A stretch of 64,000 nt of DNA from Lycium barbarum (Eukaryota; Streptophyta; Magnoliopsida; Solanales; Solanaceae), in NCBI RefSeq assembly GCF_019175385.1, contig NC_083341.1, forward strand, positions 19,352,203 through 19,416,202. The letters run 5' to 3'. Shown in pieces: positions 58,483 to 64,000 of this stretch (position 1 is its first letter; each line of letters begins with the position of its first letter). Both the position numbers and the translations under genes were made by a program. The notes under the pieces were generated by a model. It was not told the origin of the DNA and made no database searches. It worked only from the letters and a program-made list of their open reading frames with translations.

Positions 58483-61400
58483 ATGAAGGTATGATTCTTC
58501 ATTCTTCCTGTTTCAGTTCTTTTCTTCTTATGTACACACACGTATATCCTGCACTCGTGTAATATGTTCACGAACTTCGCTTCTTCTCTTTTTTTTTTTT
58601 TTTTTTTTTACTTCTTCCACTTTCGGAATATTTCAGGAAATATTCAACTTTTGCTCTGATTCTATACATGGGTTTTGATTCTTAAGTTTCTTTCATTCCT
58701 AAACATTCTTGTCATTTCGCTTTCCCTTCTTCTTGATTCTTTGAATCTGCCGATTTTGGATATCTAATCTTCTTCATTATGATTGATTCATCCGTTTTCC
58801 AATGAGCTGCTATTTTCTTTTTGTTACTGTTTGTATAATTTCTAAAATTTGAAATTTGTTTATCTTTCATTTGTGAAGAAATTTGTCCTGAAATTGGATT
58901 TGGGAGATGACAGAGAAAAAAGGAAGGCCTTGAAGACAGTGGCTGCTCTTCCAGGTAGGGGTGGGCATGGTACGGTATGGTTCGGTATTTGAAAGTTCGG
59001 TACGGTAATTTCGGTTTTCGGTTTTTAAAAATACTATACCATTACCGTACGAAATTAGTTCGGTATGGTTCGGTATTTTAAAGTTCGGTTTCGGTATTTT
59101 AAAGTTCGGTTTCGGTATTTTACGGTACGGTAAATCGGTACCATAGTTTGTCCGACTTCGACTTACATATACTCATATCGTGGAGAATTATGACTTCCGC
59201 TACTTAAGAAACATCTCAATTATTATGTACTAAACACCTTATACACGAAAAAATATTCAATAGAAAGTACAACCAATCCCCTTCGTAAATCAATTACACA
59301 AAAAAGACATTTAAATCAAGATAGAGTAGTCAAAGTTCCAACGTTTAAACAATTAGTTTTCTAATAATACTAGTTTATATATTTGTTAGTTTTATAATAC
59401 TAAGATATATGAATTTTATATGTAATTATATACTTCGGTATGATATTCGGTATTTCGGTATTTTCTTGATGAATACCGAATACCGTACCGAACACCAAAA
59501 TTTTTAAAAATGCATACCAAATACCGTACCAAATACCATAATACCGAAACCGCGGTATAAAAAATTTCGGTTTCGGTATGGTAATCGGTATCTACCATAC
59601 CATGCCCACCCCTACTTCCAGGTAATATGAAAGAACCGTAAAAAGAAGTTAATGTTGCAGTTCCAATCCTTTTTATATTATAAGCAATTTTGTTTTGAGT
59701 TTAAGTTATATGCACGGATGGTATAAAGTATTTTTATACAATTAGTTTACTTATTAGATAATTATTTTATAATTATAGGTAAATCTTTTTATAGTTTAAT
59801 ACGTACTCTCTGTGTCTCAATTTATGTGTCATCATTTGACTTGGAACAACATTTAAAAAAAAGAAAGATTTTTTAAATTTTTATTCCAAGACAAACCTTG
59901 AACGTTTGTGTGGAGGGTAACGAAGAATTTTAAAATTAAATTATTTTAATTAAGAAAAATTGATATTCTTTTTGGGATTGGCAAAAAAGAAAAAGATGTG
60001 AGATAACATTAATTGGGACAGAGTAATAGTGTAACGAAGTTTTACATGCATATAACTTAGATCCTTTTGTATTTAACTCGTTAACTGTAAGGGGGAAAGC
60101 TTGCTGAATTGCTAGTGCCTAAACTGTTAAAGGGTTAGAAGAATCGAGTGGTGAAGATAGTTTGGAAACTTAATCAGCAAATGAGGTCATATTAATGGCT
60201 AAGTTTGAATTAAATTCTACGTAGTACGTACTGCCTGGAAAAAGAAGAAAAAATATTGTAGCAAAATTAATTTGTACACGTCGATTCCTGATTGACGCCA
60301 CGTCAAATGGGTCGTCCATAATTACAACTTACAAGCTGTCCTTCTCTTAACGTCAGCAACTCACTTTACCGTAAATAAAAGATCTAAATAATTCATCGAA
60401 AGAGCTAAACAGCTTTGCTTTTGAATAATCTATGACTTTTTAAATATATATATATATGCTGTAACGTCAAAATGAATTAATTAACTAGAAGCCATTTTGA
60501 AAGAATGGTCCTTAGCTACATTGCTCGGATCTTCCAAAAAGGTTGTTGTCGGTGCCATGTCAGATCCTCCAAAAATACATAGATTTTGAAATATTTGGCA
60601 TATACTTAATAATATTTTGTAAGAAATCGAGCAACATAGATAGTAATTTGTTGGAGCCGGTCAAGTTACATTATATATGTGAAATCTTTAAATAAAAGAA
60701 GGATAAAGCTTAAACTCTAATCTATTGCTTCCTTTTGAAGCTCTAAGTCTGATCCCTCTTTTTTTGTGGGTTTGGTGAGTTTCATAGCTTAGATGATTGT
60801 CAAAATATCACATTGATCACGGAGTTATAATTGTGTCACATCAATAGATATAATTTCTTAGCATCGTCAATGCTTTATTGGCGAAGGGTTTCATCGAAAT
60901 AACTAATTTGCAATAGAAGAAATGAAAACGTTGTAAAATTGTAGCTATTATATTAAGAGGCGGATCAAGAATTTAAATTTGATAGACTTTAATATTTTTT
61001 GCATAAATCTATTATATTTTTGAAGTTACGGGTTCATATATCTACTGTTGGTTACAACTAAAAAATTTCCAAATAGATTTATGCTACCCGTTTTAAATAT
61101 TTTTTTGCATAAACCATAAGGCTAGATTCACCCCTGCTTAGATTCAGACGTAAAAACCCACTAAAGTTTTAACAATTATTAAATCCGAACAAATAATTTT
61201 AAAGCTACAACGAGTTCAATACTAAAAAATTTAAAGGTTGAATTCAGAAAGTTTAAATTCTGGATCTACGTCATATATAGAATGAAATTGACCGTGCTGA
61301 GATTGTGTAGGGATTGATGAAATTTCAATGGATATGAAAGGCAAGACATTAACCATTGTTGGGACAGTTGATCCAATAACGGTGGTGAGCAAACTACGCA

Positions 61401-61669
61401 AGTTTTGGGCAGCAGAGATAATGTTAGTAGGACCAAAAGAGGAACCAAAGAAAGAAGAAACAAAGAAAGAGGGGGAGGAGCCTAAAAAGGAAGGTGAAGA
61501 AGAAAACAAGAAAGAAGAAACAAAAAAGGAAGAAGAGAAAAAGGCAGTGGTACCAGTAGGCATGGTAATGCCATATAGACCGTATTATCATCCTCCTCCT
61601 ATGCACACATACAACTATCAAGTTCATCACAGCATGGAAGAGAATCCTAATGCATGTGCCATCTGTTAA
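58483..61669 (+). CDS. Heavy-metal-associated isoprenylated plant protein (HIPP), 3 exons
   Basis: Exons: 58483-58488 (ATG AAG), 58879-58954 and 61311-61669; all junctions are GT-AG and in phase, giving 146 aa. Residues 1 to about 67 form an HMA fold: [13 protein letters not shown], then [10 protein letters not shown] across the exon 2/3 join, then [21 protein letters not shown] and VVSKLRKFW. The usual metal site M-x-C-x-x-C is missing: the loop reads DLGDDREKR, as in the Cys-less HIPP/HPP subgroup. Residues about 75-110 are a Lys/Glu repeat (PKKEE type), likely a charged disordered linker. A Pro/Tyr/His-rich tail ([11 protein letters not shown]) follows. The C-terminus CAIC is a CaaX box, predicting farnesylation and membrane or nuclear attachment. 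The family is known for metal and stress responses, and members are pathogen effector targets; the role of this one is not visible. Intron 2 (2356 bp) holds four MITEs, and a copia lies just upstream. Confidence 0.88.
58956..59614. mobile_element. hAT-type MITE at the HIPP intron 2 donor, TSD CTTCCAGG
   Basis: Terminal inverted repeats TAGGGGTGGGCATGGTA and TACCATGCCCACCCCTA. The perfect 8-bp direct repeat CTTCCAGG lies at 58948-58955 and 59615-59622. 659 bp, no ORF of note. The interior is full of CGGTATTT/AAATACCG words (GGTTCGGTATTTTAAAGTTC repeated near the left end, complements near the right), so it can fold on itself. The TSD spans the exon 2/intron 2 boundary. Confidence 0.95.
59806..60023. 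mobile_element. Stowaway MITE, TSD TA
   Basis: Ends CTCTCTGTGTCTCAATTTATG and ...ATTAATTGGGACAGAG, flanked by TA (59804-59805 and 60024-60025). This is the classic Tc1/mariner-derived Stowaway terminus (CTCCCTCCGTCTCAATTT type). 218 bp, in HIPP intron 2. Confidence 0.85.
60516..60639. mobile_element. Small MITE with CTACATTGCTCGGAT terminus
   Basis: About 124 bp. The left end CTACATTGCTCGGATCTTCC and right end ...AATCGAGCAACATAG are imperfect inverted repeats. Interior TCAGATCCTCCAAAAATACAT matches a small element I know as common in Solanaceae. TSD not settled. In HIPP intron 2. Confidence 0.65.
60958..61272. mobile_element. Degenerate MITE with GGCGGATCAAGAATTTAAA terminus
   Basis: Left end GGCGGATCAAGAATTTAAAT. 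The right end, TTTAAATTCTGGATCTACGTC, is its imperfect complement. About 315 bp. It ends about 38 bases before the exon 3 acceptor, so it may supply part of the branch-point region. TSD not resolved. Confidence 0.5.
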
Positions 61670-63527
61670 TTCCTTTTTAACTAACCCAAGCGACAAATGG
61701 CTGAATTTCAGTTGATCGTGTGGCAGTAACGTCAATCTGTCACTTAGAATACCCCGTCGCATAATGTGTTATATATCTTAAATTTGTTGGGACTCTTGAT
61801 TATCTTAAATTGGTTGGGACTCATGGGAATCATATATGCATATGTGAAGAAAAAAATCTACTATAACTTTTGTGCTCCTCCTTTAATTGGTCTTGGGTTA
61901 TCCTAATAGTATGAACCCAAGACTAGCTAGCTTTCAAGAATAGAGGTGCTTTTGTGGATAGACAATATATGATATCGTATTTGTATTTTGTACCTTCAGA
62001 ATTAAGTATTGTGTAAAGAGAAGTCAATATAGGAATTTTGTTGCCCTTTTTTCTCTTTACTACGCATAATTTGAGAAAGAGCTTGTACTTGTCATGAGCC
62101 TCTTTTCTTGAAGTACACTATGGAAACTTATTGGAATTAATCATGCTTTCTTAGGATTATCTAGCTGTACACTGCAATATAATTTTGATGGTTATATTTC
62201 ATATAAGGTGTTTCTTTGGTTATTAATTAATATATAAATGTCTCTCGCTGGGATTGAGTAGGAGCCAAAAAAAGATGAATACACCCATGGTCATGGTGGG
62301 AATTGGGATGGACATAAAATTGGCACCCTTACCTAGGGAAGTCGTATTCAGGTCCTGGATAAAAAAAAAATTAAAAAAATCCTGATTTGAAATGCTTCCC
62401 CTTTAATAGACCTAGGAGTTAATTGAGCCCGAAAGTATCGATCGGGTGAAAAACCAGAAAAATGGCTAAAGGGTTGAATGCAAGTTGATATATATGCTTT
62501 TAGTTTTCCAGTAATCTCCATGTTCCTACGTAAAATTTTATGTGAAAAGTTAAGATAATAACAAGTCAAAACATTGGAGTAGCACTTTCACGTAGTTCTT
62601 TCTCGATTGGACAAATTAAAGTTGGTGCAAGCTAGCTAGACATGCTTCATTCCACATGATATATTCCTGCCATTTGAGGCTGTTTTCTTGGATTTTGGTC
62701 TAAAGAGGGCAGTTTGATTTATGATTTATTTGGCTATTATTGTGGAGTCACTTTGCATAGCAATTCTTTTACTGCATAAAGAGCTTCTAATTATAACTAG
62801 TCAATGAACAAAATAATACCTTGATGTGTCGATGTCGACGTACTGCTGCTGCTTGTTTTTTGTCAGGTCACTTTGGTTGGTCTACCTTTGAACTTAAACC
62901 GCCACATAAATAATCTTCATTAATTTATTTGTTTGTATGTTTTCAAAATAATATATTAGCGAGTATAGCAGTTTTATCAAAATAAAAAAATTGAGAAAAT
63001 GATCTCTTATGGTCACTTACAAATTAAATAAAAAAAAATTGCCTTTTTGATCTCTTATATGTAAAACTGAAGATTTCTTGTAAAAAGAATATAAAACAAT
63101 TTTGTAAAGGACTATAAAACAATTTCCCCGCTTTAATATATATAGTATGAAGCATTAGTATACACATATATACATATACAAGCACTTTCGGCGAGAGTAT
63201 CATTAATTGACAATATCAGCACAAATGTTGGGCACAACTTTATTTGCTTATAGGTGATTAAACTTGACTTTCCAAAAAAAAAAAAAAACCTTTAAACTTT
63301 AAGTCAAAATTACAGTCACAGAACCTTTTAGCCTAAGGAATGCTATTAGGGATGGTGCGTCTTAAATTACGTAGAAATTACAATATAGAGACTAATAATA
63401 TAGCAATTAGTAATATACAGACTACAATGTAGAAATTATTTTTTATCGAGCGTTTGATTCTTTTTACTAAAAATGAAATATACCGGTAAAAGTTAAAATA
63501 TGAGTTTAATTTTTTAACTTAATAAAA
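61670..63527. other. HIPP 3' region and spacer; no further gene seen
   Basis: The first few hundred bases should be the HIPP 3' untranslated region; I could not place a polyadenylation site. 61778-61825 is a 26-bp duplication (TCTTAAAT(T)TGTTGGGACTC). Nothing else supported on either strand. Confidence 0.5.
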
Positions 63528-64000
63528 TTAGGGCTGGACATAAATATCGAAAACCGAAAAACCGGACCGAACCGAATTAATTTGGTTTTTCGGTTTTCGA
63601 TTTTTCGATTCGGTTTCGGTTTACGTTTTCAGAAACTTCGGTGTTCGATTTTTAGAGTTCCGTTCTTCGGTGTTTTGGTTTAAACCGAAATTTAATACGT
63701 TACCCAAAAAAATTAAAATAATCAAGACCCATTAAGTTTAAGCCCCAAAAAAATTCAATTGTAACAAGCCCAAAAAAAACTCAATTGAAATATCCTTAAC
63801 AAAGATAGGTGACTAGGATGTGTCTTTAGGATTAATGTATGTCTTTTATGTGTTTTCTTAATTATTCTTACTGTATGTATATAACACCTAGTAATCTTAT
63901 ATCATGGTTATGGTTTTTTGTCTTGTGTATGTTGTTTGTTTGATTTTGATTTCAATTTATCAGTTTATGTTTTATTGCTTTTGAGAATATGAGTTAGTGT
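63528..64000. mobile_element. Possible hAT-type MITE, right end outside the window
   Basis: Begins TTAGGGCTGGACATAAAT, then runs of CGAAAACCGAAAAACCGG and complementary TTTTTCGGTTTTCG words (63560-63680), the style of hAT MITEs resembling the one at 58956. No complementary terminus is found before 64000, so the element is either truncated or continues outside. Confidence 0.4.

Noticed and set aside
61231..61762. Minus-strand ORFs of 110-112 aa opposite HIPP exon 3
   Set aside because: Antisense of the Lys/Glu repeat, giving Ser/Phe/Leu runs; not a gene.
1..64000. tRNA, rRNA or other structured RNA genes
   Set aside because: I saw none by eye; tRNA-like matches at 10348 and 36143 are retrotransposon primer sites, not genes.

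Overview
This 64 kb window comes from a repeat-rich plant nuclear genome. It is almost certainly dicot. The families of LTR retrotransposons, MITEs and MULE debris look like those I know from Solanaceae, but that placement is an inference from family resemblance. I recognise one complete host gene: a three-exon heavy-metal-associated isoprenylated plant protein (HIPP) gene at 58483-61669 (+). Nearly everything else is mobile DNA, much of it nested, and target-site duplications (TSDs) allow the order of insertion to be read.

Layout. (1) 1-10221: the 3' part of a large Ty3/gypsy element (Tat/Ogre-like by inference). It has a gag-protease-G-patch ORF that is open to the left window edge, no reverse transcriptase or integrase, a 101-bp tandem repeat, a 33-bp minisatellite of about 1.5 kb, a polypurine region and a truncated 3' LTR. 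(2) 10222-21811: a minus-strand LTR ('family A', with a TGGTATCAGAGCA primer site) split by a second Ogre-like element at 11381-20247 (TSD GAGAA). That element is internally deleted. Shared variants indicate that 1-10221 and 14180-18164 are copies made by a tandem segmental duplication. (3) 21812-30250: a fold-back (long inverted repeat) interrupted by two antiparallel nested solo LTRs ('family B', 23546-28520 and 25172-27523, each with a perfect TSD), then a MULE transposase fragment. (4) 30250-35697: AT-rich sequence with a decayed LINE reverse transcriptase and a MITE. (5) 35698-41823: a TRIM-like miniature retrotransposon whose 5' LTR is split by a decayed Ty1/copia element carrying a duplicated RNase H segment. 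(6) 42761-49076: a family A solo LTR split by a 3.9 kb Ogre-like solo LTR, both with perfect TSDs. (7) 50819-52593: a hAT deletion derivative that keeps only a BED-finger N-terminus. (8) 52779-58197: a young copia element (205-bp LTRs differing at 3 sites, TSD CTTCCA-type CTCCA) sitting 285 bp upstream of the HIPP start codon. (9) 58198-64000: the HIPP gene with at least four MITEs in intron 2, one inserted exactly at the intron 2 splice donor.

No operon-like or defence-like system is present, and I see no convincing previously undescribed biological system. The most informative observations are the hAT MITE that duplicated and rebuilt a splice donor, the gag-protease-only giant element, and the reconstructable duplication-deletion history of the first 20 kb. 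Sequence identities and ages were judged by eye, not computed.
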